Origin: Streptomyces tardus
GTDB lineage: Bacteria; Actinomycetota; Actinomycetes; Streptomycetales; Streptomycetaceae
Assembly (NCBI RefSeq): GCF_018101125.2
Contig: NZ_JAELVF020000001.1
Location: 4,195,629-4,259,628 of the forward strand
Direction of reading: 5' to 3'
Length of the DNA: 64,000 nucleotides
In this document: piece by piece, positions 19,745 through 28,176 of the stretch
Layout: each line of letters opens with the position of its first letter
Numbering within the stretch: position 1 is the first letter of the stretch
The notes under the pieces: generated by a model
What the model saw: only the letters and a program-made list of their open reading frames with translations
Told to the model about the DNA's origin: nothing
Database searches by the model: none
Position numbers and translations under genes: made by a program

Positions 19745-22435
19745 TCATCCGATGCCGTACTCCTGGGCCGCCTTCCGCACGGTCTCGTGCTTGACCTCGC
19801 CGCGACGGGCGAGCTGGGCGAGCGCGGCCACCGCGATGGACTGGGCGTCCACGCCGAAGTGGCGGCGGGCGTTGTCCCTGGTGTCGGAGAGCCCGAAGCC
19901 GTCGGTGCCCAGCGAGGTGTACTCCTGCGGCACCCACTGGCTGATCTGGTCCGGCACCTGCCGCATCCAGTCGCTGACCGCCAGCACCGGACCGGGCGCA
20001 CCCTCCAGCGCCCTGGTCACGTACGGAGTCCGCTCCTCACCGCGCAGCAGCGCGGCGTCGCACTCCATCGCGTCGCGGCGCAGCTCGCCCCAGGAGGTGG
20101 CGGACCAGACGTCCGCGCTGACGCCCCACTCCTCGGACAGCAGGCGCTGCGCCTCCAGCACCCAGTGGATCGCCGTGCCCGAGGCCAGCAGCTGGATCTT
20201 GGGCGTCTCCGCCTCCGCCTCGCCCTCGTTGAAGCGGTAGAGGCCGCGGACGATGCCCTCCTCCGCACCCTCCGGCATGGCGGGCTGGGGCTTGGGCTCG
20301 TTGTAGACGGTGAGGTAGTAGAAGACGTTCTGGTCCTCGCCGGTGTCCGGGCCGTACATCCGGCGCAGACCCTCGCGCACGATCACACCGATCTCGTACG
20401 CGAACGCGGGGTCGTAGGAGAGCGCCGCCGGGTTCGTCGAGGCGATCAACGGGGAGTGGCCGTCGGCGTGCTGGAGGCCCTCGCCGGTGAGCGTGGTGCG
20501 CCCGGCCGTCGCGCCGACGACGAAGCCGCGGCCCAACTGGTCGCCCAGCGCCCAGAACTGGTCGGCCGTCCGCTGCCAGCCGAACATCGAGTAGAAGATG
20601 TAGAAGGGAATCATCGGCTCGCCGTGCGTCGCGTACGACGTGGCGGCGGCCGTGAAGTCCGCCATGGCGCCGGCCTCGGTGATCCCCTCGTTGAGGATCT
20701 GGCCGTCCCTGGCCTCCTTGTAGTACATCAGCTGGTCGCGGTCGACCGGGTCGTAGGTCTGGCCCAGCGGCGAGTAGATGCCGGCCGAGGGGAACAGCGC
20801 CTCCATGCCGAAGGTCCGCGCCTCGTCCGGCACGATCGGCACCCAGCGCCGACCGGTCTCCTTGTCCCGCATCAGGTCCTTGACCAGTCGGACGAACGCC
20901 ATCGTGGTGGCGATCTCCTGCGTACCCGAGCCCTTCTCCAGGGACTTGAACGAGCGCTCCGCCGGCTCCGGCAGCGCCACCGGATGCACCTTACGGGCCG
21001 GCGCGGGGCCGCCGAGCTCGGCGCGGCGCTCCTGCAGATAGCGCACCTCGGGGGAGTCCGCGCCCGGATGCGCGTACGGGACGAGCTCCTCGTCGAGCGC
21101 GGAGTCCGGGATCGGCAGCTCCAGCAGATCCCGCATGGCGCGGAACTCCTTGCCGGAAAGCTTCTTCATCTGGTGGTTGGCGTTGCGCGACTCGAAGCCC
21201 GGGCCGAGGGTCCAGCCCTTGACGGTCTGCGCCAGGATCACCGTCGGCGCGCCCTTGTGGGCCAGGGCCGCGCGGTAGGCGGCGTACACCTTCCGCGGCT
21301 CGTGGCCGCCGCGCGAGGTGTGGAAGCACTCCAGGATCCGGTCGTCGCCGACGAGCTTCGCGAGCTCCGCGAGCGCCGGCTCGGCGCCGAAGAAGTGCTC
21401 GCGGATGTAGGCGACGTCACGGGTGGCGTAGGTCTGGAACTGCGCGTCGGGCACCTCGCGCAGCCGTCGCAGCAGCGCGCCGGTCGCGTCCAGCCGGAAC
21501 AGCTCGTCCCAGGCGCTGCCCCACAGCGACTTGACCACGTTCCAGCCGGCGGCGCGGAACTGGGTCTCCAGCTCGCGCACGATCTTGAAGTTGGCGCGGA
21601 CCGGGCCGTCCAGGCGCTGGAGGTTGCAGTTGATGACGAAGGTGAGGTTGTCCAGCCCCTCGCGCCCGGCGAGGGCCAGTGCGGCGGTGGACTCGGGCTC
21701 GTCCATCTCGCCGTCGCCCAGGAAGGCCCAGACGTGCGAGGTGGAGGTGTCCTTGATGCCGCGGTGCTCCAGGTACCGGTTGAACCGGGCCTGGTAGATC
21801 GCCGACAGCGGGCCGAGGCCCATCGAGACGGTGGGGAACTCCCACATCCACGGCAGCCGCCGGGGGTGTGGGTAGGAGGGTATGCCGTTGCCGCCGGACT
21901 CCTGGCGGAAGTTGTCCAGCTGAGCCTCGCTCAGCCGGCCGTCGAGGAAGGCGCGGGCGTAGACGCCGGGGGAGGCGTGGCCCTGGATGTAGAGCTGGTC
22001 GCCCGAGGCGCCGCCGCCGGCGAGGTCGTCCTTCCCGCGGAAGAAGTGCTGGAAGCCGATCTCGTACAGCCAGGCGGCGGAGGCGAAGGTGGCTATGTGC
22101 CCGCCGACGCCGTACCGGGAGCCGCGGGTGACCATCGCTGCGGCGTTCCACCGGTTGTACGCGGTGATGCGCGACTCCATCGCCTGGTCGCCGGGGAAGT
22201 CCGGTTCGGCGGCGGTGGGGACGGTGTTGACGTACTCCGACTCCAGCAGGGGCGGCACACCCAGATCACTGAGCCGGGCGTGCTCCACGGTCCTGCGCAC
22301 CAGGTAGTTGGCGCGCTGCGGACCCGCGGCCCGGGCTACGGCGTCCAGGGACTCGCGCCATTCGGCGGTCTCCTGGGGGTCGCGGTCCGGGAGCTGGTCG
22401 AGCTCGCTCGCCCGCGTCGTTACGGGGTCGGTCAT
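19745..22435 (-). CDS. aceE: Pyruvate dehydrogenase E1 component, homodimeric
   Basis: The 896-residue thiamine-diphosphate enzyme decarboxylates pyruvate and reductively acetylates lipoyl-E2. The ThDP motif is visible as LGDGEMDEPES to NLTFVINCNLQRLDGPV (about residues 230-275), and RYGVGGHIATFASAAWLYEIG is conserved in single-chain E1p. Length fits the family (about 890-910). It is monocistronic here; E2 and E3 lie 1.7 kb upstream on the same strand. A GntR gene and a 15-bp palindrome precede it, suggesting repression control. Confidence 0.97.
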   Translation of the reverse strand: MTDPVTTRASELDQLPDRDPQETAEWRESLDAVARAAGPQRANYLVRRTVEHARLSDLGVPPLLESEYVNTVPTAAEPDFPGDQAMESRITAYNRWNAAAMVTRGSRYGVGGHIATFASAAWLYEIGFQHFFRGKDDLAGGGASGDQLYIQGHASPGVYARAFLDGRLSEAQLDNFRQESGGNGIPSYPHPRRLPWMWEFPTVSMGLGPLSAIYQARFNRYLEHRGIKDTSTSHVWAFLGDGEMDEPESTAALALAGREGLDNLTFVINCNLQRLDGPVRANFKIVRELETQFRAAGWNVVKSLWGSAWDELFRLDATGALLRRLREVPDAQFQTYATRDVAYIREHFFGAEPALAELAKLVGDDRILECFHTSRGGHEPRKVYAAYRAALAHKGAPTVILAQTVKGWTLGPGFESRNANHQMKKLSGKEFRAMRDLLELPIPDSALDEELVPYAHPGADSPEVRYLQERRAELGGPAPARKVHPVALPEPAERSFKSLEKGSGTQEIATTMAFVRLVKDLMRDKETGRRWVPIVPDEARTFGMEALFPSAGIYSPLGQTYDPVDRDQLMYYKEARDGQILNEGITEAGAMADFTAAATSYATHGEPMIPFYIFYSMFGWQRTADQFWALGDQLGRGFVVGATAGRTTLTGEGLQHADGHSPLIASTNPAALSYDPAFAYEIGVIVREGLRRMYGPDTGEDQNVFYYLTVYNEPKPQPAMPEGAEEGIVRGLYRFNEGEAEAETPKIQLLASGTAIHWVLEAQRLLSEEWGVSADVWSATSWGELRRDAMECDAALLRGEERTPYVTRALEGAPGPVLAVSDWMRQVPDQISQWVPQEYTSLGTDGFGLSDTRDNARRHFGVDAQSIAVAALAQLARRGEVKHETVRKAAQEYGIG

Positions 22436-22536
22436 GAGGCCGCCTTCCGGGATGGGGACGGTGAGGGGTGGTCTTGGCAGGTGTTGCCGAGCGGGGGCAG
22501 GACAGGGGTGGGCCCCGCGCTGGTGACTGTAAACCC

Positions 22537-22551
22537 GATCGATGATCGATC
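22537..22551. promoter_or_regulatory. GATCGAT-G-ATCGATC palindrome in the aceE leader
   Basis: A perfect 7-1-7 inverted repeat; the overlapping TGATCGATCA (22543-22552) is also a perfect palindrome. It lies about 100 bp upstream of the aceE start, just after the inferred transcription start. That is a natural roadblock position for the GntR protein encoded next door. Confidence 0.5.
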
Positions 22552-22644
22552 AAAGAGGGGAAAGAGTAAAACCCTGCCTGAGCAGCGAAATTGGCATGGC
22601 GTGCCCAGGGGGAGGGCACGCAGTGCAGGGGCAAAGACGGCGAA

Positions 22645-22677
22645 AGCGGGCACTCGCGGAGGGTGCGAATGCCCGCT
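22645..22677 (-). terminator. Terminator hairpin after the GntR gene
   Basis: AGCGGGCA-x-TCGC pairs with GCGA-x-TGCCCGCT, 12 bp with one mismatch and a 7-nt loop. It is located 124 bp beyond the GntR stop and before the aceE promoter. Confidence 0.55.
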
Positions 22678-22800
22678 CTCCTTCTGTCGGAGGTGGGACA
22701 TGAGCCGGGCGACCCCGCGACGTTCCGGGGTGTGGTGCGGCCCGGCGAAGAGCCCGGGCCCGCAAGGCTCGGACGTGCTCGGCCGGCTCCGACGGGCGCT

Positions 22801-23424
22801 TCAGGGGCGCGGCGCGCAGCCGAGCACGTGGTCCTTCACCAGCCGCGCCACGTTGGGGTCCTTGCCGCGGAAGGCCGCCACCACCTGCTCGTGCTCCTCG
22901 GCGTAGGACTCCTGCACGGTGCCCAGCCAGCGGATCGAGAGCGCGGTCCACACCTCGATGCCCAGCGACTCCCAGGTGTGCAGCAGCACGCTGTTGCCCG
23001 AGGCCCGCACCAGCTCGCGGTGGAAGGCGACGGTGTGGCGCACCTGCGCCTCGCCGTCGCCCGCCGCGTCCGCCTCGTAGAGCGCCGCGACGTGCGGCTC
23101 CAGCACCGACACGTCCTCGGCCAGCTTCGGCGCGGCGAGCTCGGCCGCCATCTGCTCCAGGCCGGCCCGCACCGGGTAGATCTCCTCCAGGTCCGCGGCG
23201 GTCAGCGCCCGTACCCGTACGCCCTTGTTCGGCACCGACTCGATGATGCGCAGCGCCTCCAGCTCGCGCAGCGCCTCGCGCACCGGCGTCTGGCTGACCT
23301 CCAACTCGGCCGCGACGCGGCGCTCCACGATGCGCTCGCCCGGTTTCCAGCGCCCACTGACGATGCCCTCCACCAGGTGCTCGTGGATCTGCTCGCGCAG
23401 CGAGTGGACGACGGGCGGTGTCAT
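22801..23424 (-). CDS. GntR family regulator, FCD (FadR) subfamily
   Basis: The 207-residue regulator has an N-terminal winged HTH (REQIHEHLVEGIVSGRWKPG, then SQTPVREALRELEALRII) and an all-helical FCD effector domain. In the latter, HTVAFHRELVRASGN and EHEQVVAAFRG carry candidate metal-binding His residues. The ATG at 23424 has a strong GGAGGAG site. It sits directly upstream of aceE on the same strand, so control of pyruvate dehydrogenase by an organic acid is a reasonable inference, as for PdhR in enterobacteria (same superfamily, different lineage). Confidence 0.85.
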   Translation of the reverse strand: MTPPVVHSLREQIHEHLVEGIVSGRWKPGERIVERRVAAELEVSQTPVREALRELEALRIIESVPNKGVRVRALTAADLEEIYPVRAGLEQMAAELAAPKLAEDVSVLEPHVAALYEADAAGDGEAQVRHTVAFHRELVRASGNSVLLHTWESLGIEVWTALSIRWLGTVQESYAEEHEQVVAAFRGKDPNVARLVKDHVLGCAPRP

Positions 23425-23589
23425 GGGCCTACTCCTCCGTAATGTACGAGGGCACTGACAATACGGCGCGGCTGCCTCCAGAGGCGCTCGGAGCGGCGAC
23501 CCGAGCCGCGTTGCGAGAAGGCTCACGTTCCCCGGCCCCGTCCGGCACGGCGCACGGGCGGCGCGCGGGGGCGGCGGTTCAATGAACCC

Positions 23590-24084
23590 ATGTCGTACCG
23601 GAACGCAGTCCTGGAGCGGCGGATCGCCGCCCCGGTGGAGACGGTGTGGAGCCTGCTGACCTCGTCCGTGACGCGAGCCCGCCCGGACGGACCGACCTCG
23701 GTGCAGAGCCCGGGCCCCGGGACGTTCGGGGTGGGCAGCAGCAGGTGGCAGACCCGGCGGGTCAACGGCCGCCCGGTCACCACCGAACTCCTGGTGACCC
23801 GATGCGTCCCCGGGGCCGGGTACGTCGTGGAGCCCGCCACCAGCGGCGCTGCCGCGTGGTCGGTGGAGTACGCGCTGCTCAGCTGCGTCGGCGAGGGCGC
23901 CACCGAGGGCCGGGCCGACGGCACGCTGCTGCGCGCGACGGTGCGCACAGCCGACCCGGGACGCCTGGCCAGACTCCTCGCCCGGGTGCGTACGCCGACC
24001 CTCGCCGCGGCCGTACGGCAGGCGGTGCACGACGAACTGGCGGCGGTGGACGCCGCGTGTCGCGGGCGCGAACCGGCGGAGTGA
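23590..24084 (+). CDS. SRPBCC (START-like) family protein
   Basis: The 164-residue protein begins VLERRIAAPVETVWSLLTS, a common opening of polyketide-cyclase/START-like SRPBCC proteins, and continues with beta strands typical of the helix-grip fold. No catalytic residues can be named. It is a lone plus-strand gene between the GntR gene and the E2 gene, ending at a strong bidirectional terminator. Confidence 0.65.
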   Translation: MSYRNAVLERRIAAPVETVWSLLTSSVTRARPDGPTSVQSPGPGTFGVGSSRWQTRRVNGRPVTTELLVTRCVPGAGYVVEPATSGAAAWSVEYALLSCVGEGATEGRADGTLLRATVRTADPGRLARLLARVRTPTLAAAVRQAVHDELAAVDAACRGREPAE

Positions 24085-24108
24085 CGCCGGCGCTCACCCG
24101 GAGGCGCA

Positions 24109-24161
24109 CATGAGGGTGGCCCCGCCCCTGAGTCGAAGCTCGGGACGGGGCCACCCTCATG
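24109..24161. terminator. Bidirectional terminator between SRPBCC gene and E2 gene
   Basis: The 16-bp stem CATGAGGGTGGCCCCG (24109-24124) pairs with 24146-24161. An inner 6-bp extension closes on a short loop. It lies between convergent genes. Confidence 0.87.
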
Positions 24162-24176
24162 CGGTGGAGAGCGGGG

Positions 24177-25940
24177 TTACAGACCCAGCTCGCCCTCGAA
24201 CTCGCCTGCCTCCAGGCGGGCCTTGACGTCGCTCAGGTAGCGGGCGGCGTCCGCGCCGTCGACCAGCTGGTGGTCGTAGGACAGGGTCAGGTAGACCATG
24301 TCGCGAATCGCGATGGTCTCGCCCAGGTCCGGGTGGTTGACGACCATCGGGCGGCGCACGGTGGCGCCGATGCCGAGCTCGGCGACCTGCGGGTAGTTCA
24401 CGATGATCGTGTCGAACAGCGCACCGCGCGAACCGGTGTTGCTGATCGTGAACGTGCCGCCGGACATGTCGTCCGGGCTGAGCCCGCCGGAGCGGACCTT
24501 GCCGGCCAGCTCGGCGGTCTTCTTGGCGATGCCCGCCAGGTTGAGGTCGCCCGCGCCCTTGATGACCGGGACCATCAGGCCCTTTTCGGAGTCGACGGCG
24601 ATGCCGACGTTCTCCGTGTCGTGGTACGTGACGGTGCCGTCGTCGTTGATCTTGGCGTTGATGGCCGGGTGGGCCTTCAGCGCCTCGGCGGCGGCCTTCA
24701 CGAAGAAGGGCATCGGCGAGAGCTTGACGCCCTCGCGTGCGGCGAAGCCCTCCTTGGCCTGGGCGCGCAGCCGCATGACCCGGGTGACGTCGACCTCGAC
24801 GACGGTGGAGAGCTGCGCCTGCTTCTGCAGCGCCTCCACCATCTTGGCGGCGATGACCTTGCGGATCCGCGACATCGGCACCGTCTGGCCGCGCAACGGC
24901 GAGGCCTCCAGCTTCGGCGTGCGCGGAGCCGACGAGGCGGGCGCCGAAGGTGCCTGCTCGGCCTGGGACTTGGCGGCCTCGGCGGCCTCCAACACGTCCT
25001 GCTTGCGGATGCGACCGCCGACGCCGCTGCCCTTGACGCTGCTCAGATCCACGCCGTTCTCGCCGGCGAGCTTGCGCACCAGCGGGGTGACGTACGCAGC
25101 CTCGCCCGCGGGAGCGGACGCGGCGGACGCGGCGGACGCGGCGGACGCGGCGGGCGCGGACGCCGGGGCGGCGGGAGCCTGAGCGGGAGCGGGCGCCGGT
25201 GCCTGCTTGGCGGGCTCGGGCTTGGGCGCCGGCGCGGGCTCCGGGGTGGGCGCGGGCTCGGGCTCGGGCTGCGCGGCCGGGGCCTGCTGCTCGGGTGCCG
25301 GGGCGGCTGCCGGGGCGGGCGAGCCGGAACCGATGACCGCCAGCTTGGCGCCCACCTCCGCCGTCTCGTCCTCGCCGACGACGATCTCCAGCAGAGTGCC
25401 GGAGGTCGGAGCCGGGATCTCGGTGTCGACCTTGTCCGTCGACACCTCCAGCAGCGGCTCGTCCTCGGTGACCTCGTCGCCGACTTCCTTGAGCCAGCGG
25501 GTGACGGTGCCCTCGGTGACGCTCTCGCCGAGCGCCGGAAGCACGACCTCGGTGCCCTCGGCGGAGCCGCCCTGCGGCGCGGCGGGAGCGGACTCGGCCT
25601 GCGCGGCCGGGGCCTGCTGCGGCTCCTGAGCGGGCTCGGGGGCCTGCTCGGGCTCCGGCTCGGCCTGCGCGGCCGGGGCCTGCTGGGCGGCCGGGGCGCC
25701 GGAACCGTCGTCGATCAGGGCCAGCTCGGAGCCGACCTCGACCGTCTCGTCCTCGGCGACCTTGATGGCCGACAGCACGCCCGACACGGGGGCCGGGATC
25801 TCGGTGTCGACCTTGTCGGTGGAGACCTCGAGCAACGGCTCGTCGGCCTCGACTTGCTCACCCTCGGCTTTGAGCCAGCGGGTGACGGTGCCCTCGGTGA
25901 CGCTCTCGCCGAGCGCCGGCAGGGTTACGGAAACCGCCAT
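24177..25940 (-). CDS. sucB: Two-lipoyl dihydrolipoamide acyltransferase (E2)
   Basis: The 587-residue E2 has two N-terminal lipoyl domains (lipoyl Lys in STDKVDTE at residue 43, and again about 130 residues later) separated by Ala/Pro/Glu linkers. A peripheral-subunit-binding domain follows (TPLVRKLAGENGVDLSSVKG), then a catalytic core with SYDHQLVDG near the C-terminus, where His is the catalytic base. Actinobacterial proteins of this form are usually named SucB, but in Corynebacterium the homologous AceF serves pyruvate dehydrogenase. With lpd upstream and aceE close by, a PDH role (aceF) is equally or more likely. Confidence 0.9.
   Translation of the reverse strand: MAVSVTLPALGESVTEGTVTRWLKAEGEQVEADEPLLEVSTDKVDTEIPAPVSGVLSAIKVAEDETVEVGSELALIDDGSGAPAAQQAPAAQAEPEPEQAPEPAQEPQQAPAAQAESAPAAPQGGSAEGTEVVLPALGESVTEGTVTRWLKEVGDEVTEDEPLLEVSTDKVDTEIPAPTSGTLLEIVVGEDETAEVGAKLAVIGSGSPAPAAAPAPEQQAPAAQPEPEPAPTPEPAPAPKPEPAKQAPAPAPAQAPAAPASAPAASAASAASAASAPAGEAAYVTPLVRKLAGENGVDLSSVKGSGVGGRIRKQDVLEAAEAAKSQAEQAPSAPASSAPRTPKLEASPLRGQTVPMSRIRKVIAAKMVEALQKQAQLSTVVEVDVTRVMRLRAQAKEGFAAREGVKLSPMPFFVKAAAEALKAHPAINAKINDDGTVTYHDTENVGIAVDSEKGLMVPVIKGAGDLNLAGIAKKTAELAGKVRSGGLSPDDMSGGTFTISNTGSRGALFDTIIVNYPQVAELGIGATVRRPMVVNHPDLGETIAIRDMVYLTLSYDHQLVDGADAARYLSDVKARLEAGEFEGELGL
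25114..25149. repeat. 9-bp tandem repeat encoding the E2 linker
   Basis: Four perfect copies of GCGGACGCG in frame encode (SAA)4 in the linker before the E3-binding domain of the E2 protein. Copy number probably varies between strains. Confidence 0.8.
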
Positions 25941-25993
25941 GGTTTCGGTTGCTCCTTACGAATTGCGGAAGTGTAGTCGCGCCCGACGTGATG

Positions 25994-27382
25994 TCAGTCG
26001 TGGGAGTGCAGCGGCTTGCCGGCCAGTGCGAGGTGCGCCTCGCCCATCGCCTCGTTCTGCGTGGGGTGGGCGTGGATGAGCTGGGCGACCTCGGCGGGCA
26101 GCGCCTCCCAGTTGTAGATCAGCTGGGCCTCGCCCACCTGCTCGCCCATGCGGTCGCCGACCATGTGGACGCCGACCACGGCGCCGTCCCTGACCTGCAC
26201 CAGCTTGATCTCGCCGGCGGTCTTGAGGATCTTGCTGCGGCCGTTGCCCGCGAGGTTGTACTTCAGCGAGACGACCTTGTCGGCGCCGTACACCTCCTTG
26301 GCCCTGGCCTCGGTGAGGCCGACCGAGGCGACCTCGGGGTGGCAGTAGGTGACGCGCGGTACGCCGTCGTAGTCGATCGGCACGGTCTTCAGACCGGCCA
26401 GCCGCTCGGCGACCAGGATGCCCTCGGCGAAGCCGACGTGGGCCAGCTGGAGAGTGGGGATGAGGTCGCCGACCGCGGAGATCGTCGGGACGTTGGTGCG
26501 GCAGTACTCGTCAGCGAGGACGAAGCCGCGGTCCATCGCGACGCCGGCCTCCTCGTAACCCAGGCCCTGCGAGACCGGGCCGCGGCCGATGGCGACGAGC
26601 AGCACCTCGGCCTCGTACTCCTTGCCGTTGGCCAGGGAGACCTTGACGCCGTTGTCGGTGTACTCCGCCTTCTCGAAGAAGGAGCCGAGCGAGAACTTGA
26701 TGCCCCGCTTGCGGAACGCGCGCTCCAGCAGCTTCGAGCTGCCCTCGTCCTCGGCGGGGACCAGGTGCGGGAGCCCTTCGACGATCGTGACGTCGGTGCC
26801 GAAGGACTTCCACGCGGAGGCGAACTCCACGCCGATCACGCCGCCGCCCAGCACGATCGCGGACTCCGGTACGCGGTCCAGGCCCAGCGCGTGGTCGGAG
26901 GAGATGACGCGGTTGCCGTCGATCTCCAGTCCGGGCAGCGACTTCGGCACGGAGCCGGTGGCCAGCAGGATGTGCCGGCCCTCGTAGCGCTGGCCGTTGA
27001 CGTCCACCGAGGTGGCGGAGGACAGTCGGCCCTCGCCCTCCACGTAGGTGATCTTGCGGGAGGCGATCAGTCCCTGGAGGCCCTTGTAAAGGCCGGAGAT
27101 GACGCCGTCCTTGTACTTGTGGACGCCGGCCATGTCGATGCCGTCGAAGCTGGCCTTCACTCCGAACTCGGCGCTCTCGCGGGCCTGGTCGGCCAGCTCG
27201 CCGGCGTGCAGCAGCGCCTTCGTGGGGATGCAGCCGTTGTGCAGGCAGGTGCCGCCCACCTTGTTCTTCTCGATCAGGGCGACGTCCAGACCCAGCTGCG
27301 AGGCGCGCAGGGCAGCGGCATAGCCGCCACTACCGCCTCCGAGGATCACTAGGTCGAAAACGGTGCTGGCGTCGTTCGCCAC
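25994..27382 (-). CDS. lpdA: Dihydrolipoyl dehydrogenase (E3)
   Basis: The 462-residue flavoprotein reoxidises dihydrolipoamide with NAD+. The FAD loop ILGGGSGGYAAAL is at about 13-25 and the redox disulfide is GGTCLHNGC (C46, C51). NAD motif GGGVIGVEFA and the catalytic base in HAHPTQNEAMGE near the C-terminus are also present. The GTG at 27382 is preferred over the ATG at 27400 because GGAGG lies 7-8 nt before it. It is followed after 53 bp by the E2 gene, so the two form an operon. Confidence 0.95.
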   Translation of the reverse strand: MANDASTVFDLVILGGGSGGYAAALRASQLGLDVALIEKNKVGGTCLHNGCIPTKALLHAGELADQARESAEFGVKASFDGIDMAGVHKYKDGVISGLYKGLQGLIASRKITYVEGEGRLSSATSVDVNGQRYEGRHILLATGSVPKSLPGLEIDGNRVISSDHALGLDRVPESAIVLGGGVIGVEFASAWKSFGTDVTIVEGLPHLVPAEDEGSSKLLERAFRKRGIKFSLGSFFEKAEYTDNGVKVSLANGKEYEAEVLLVAIGRGPVSQGLGYEEAGVAMDRGFVLADEYCRTNVPTISAVGDLIPTLQLAHVGFAEGILVAERLAGLKTVPIDYDGVPRVTYCHPEVASVGLTEARAKEVYGADKVVSLKYNLAGNGRSKILKTAGEIKLVQVRDGAVVGVHMVGDRMGEQVGEAQLIYNWEALPAEVAQLIHAHPTQNEAMGEAHLALAGKPLHSHD

Positions 27383-27767
27383 GTCACGTCCTCCATGCAT
27401 GGGTGCGCCGGAGCCGGTCCACTGTGACCGGGCGGCTGAATGTACGGCCGCTTGTTGTCGGCCCTTGGCTTTGCGGGCCCCTGTCCTGCCGGTACAACAT
27501 CTTCGCACTTGTTGGCGCGCGACGGGACGCCGGGCCGTACCGAGGGGCGACCACCCGTTCGAAACGAGAGCCGTCAAACATGTGCAAAGCGCTGAAACCG
27601 GGTGGACCACGCGGATTTACTGACCAGTAGCCCATCGCATCGCTGTGAGCGAACGAACGTGCCGCCGGTGCCGGGGAGCGCCTGCGGCGCCGCTGAGCAG
27701 CGGTCGAACCACGGAACGCCCCGACTCCGCGAGTGTGCTCCGCTCCCGGTGCGACGGGCCGGGTGGT
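27383..27767. other. Intergenic region upstream of lpdA
   Basis: I see no credible gene in this 385-bp stretch: short open frames exist on both strands but lack ribosome sites and family features. It must contain the lpdA promoter and perhaps the end of the small membrane-protein transcript. No convincing hairpin or operator stood out. Confidence 0.4.
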
Positions 27768-27995
27768 TCAGTGTGCGCGGTGGGTGCCGTGGTGTGCGGG
27801 GTGGGTGCCCCGGTAGGACAGTGCCGCCCAGGCCGCGAGCACCACCACCGCGGTGATGGCCGCGGGGGCGTACCCCGGCAGGCCGCCCGCCGCCAGGCTG
27901 GTCGCGGTGAACACCACCACCCCCAGCAGCACCAGGAAGAACAGGTCAAGACCCAGTGCGCGGGTGCGCCGATGACCGTCGTGCGTGGTGGGCAT
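27768..27995 (-). CDS. Small two-helix membrane protein
   Basis: The 75-residue product has two hydrophobic helices (LGLDLFFLVLLGVVVFTATSL and ITAVVVLAAWAALSY) and a His-rich C-terminal tail ending HPAHHGTHRAH, which could bind metal. The ATG at 27995 has a GAGGAG-like purine-rich stretch upstream. I do not recognise a family. It stands alone between lpdA and pepA on the same strand. Confidence 0.55.
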   Translation of the reverse strand: MPTTHDGHRRTRALGLDLFFLVLLGVVVFTATSLAAGGLPGYAPAAITAVVVLAAWAALSYRGTHPAHHGTHRAH

Positions 27996-28102
27996 GGCGT
28001 GCCCCCTCTCCTCGCCCGTCAGAACACCAGTGTCCCTCCGCCGTGACGCGAACGCCATGGAGGAGTGCGGACGTACCGGTGCGAACCGGGCGAGGGGAGG
28101 GT

Positions 28103-28140
28103 GGTGGGGTTGCGGGCCGAGCGCGGCCCGCAACCCCACC
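28103..28140 (-). terminator. Terminator downstream of pepA
   Basis: The 16-bp perfect stem GGTGGGGTTGCGGGCC (28103-28118) pairs with 28125-28140 over a 6-nt GAGCGC loop, 37 bp beyond the pepA stop. No U tract, as usual in streptomycetes. Confidence 0.8.
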
Positions 28141-28176
28141 GTCGCGCGAGGCGCCTGGAGTCGGTCGAATCCGGCG

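Larger units (their letters stand above)
22436..22800. other. Intergenic region upstream of aceE
   Basis: No gene is visible in this 365-bp stretch. It holds a hairpin for the end of the GntR transcript (22645-22677), a plausible aceE promoter on the minus strand (TACTCT near 22567 with TTTCGC 16 nt upstream) and the palindrome at 22537-22551 just downstream of that promoter. Confidence 0.5.

Noticed and set aside
19709-22906. A frame of over 1000 codons antisense to aceE
   Set aside because: Same GC-bias artefact; the sequence is low-complexity in Ala, Arg, Gly and Val and crosses the terminator and the promoter region.
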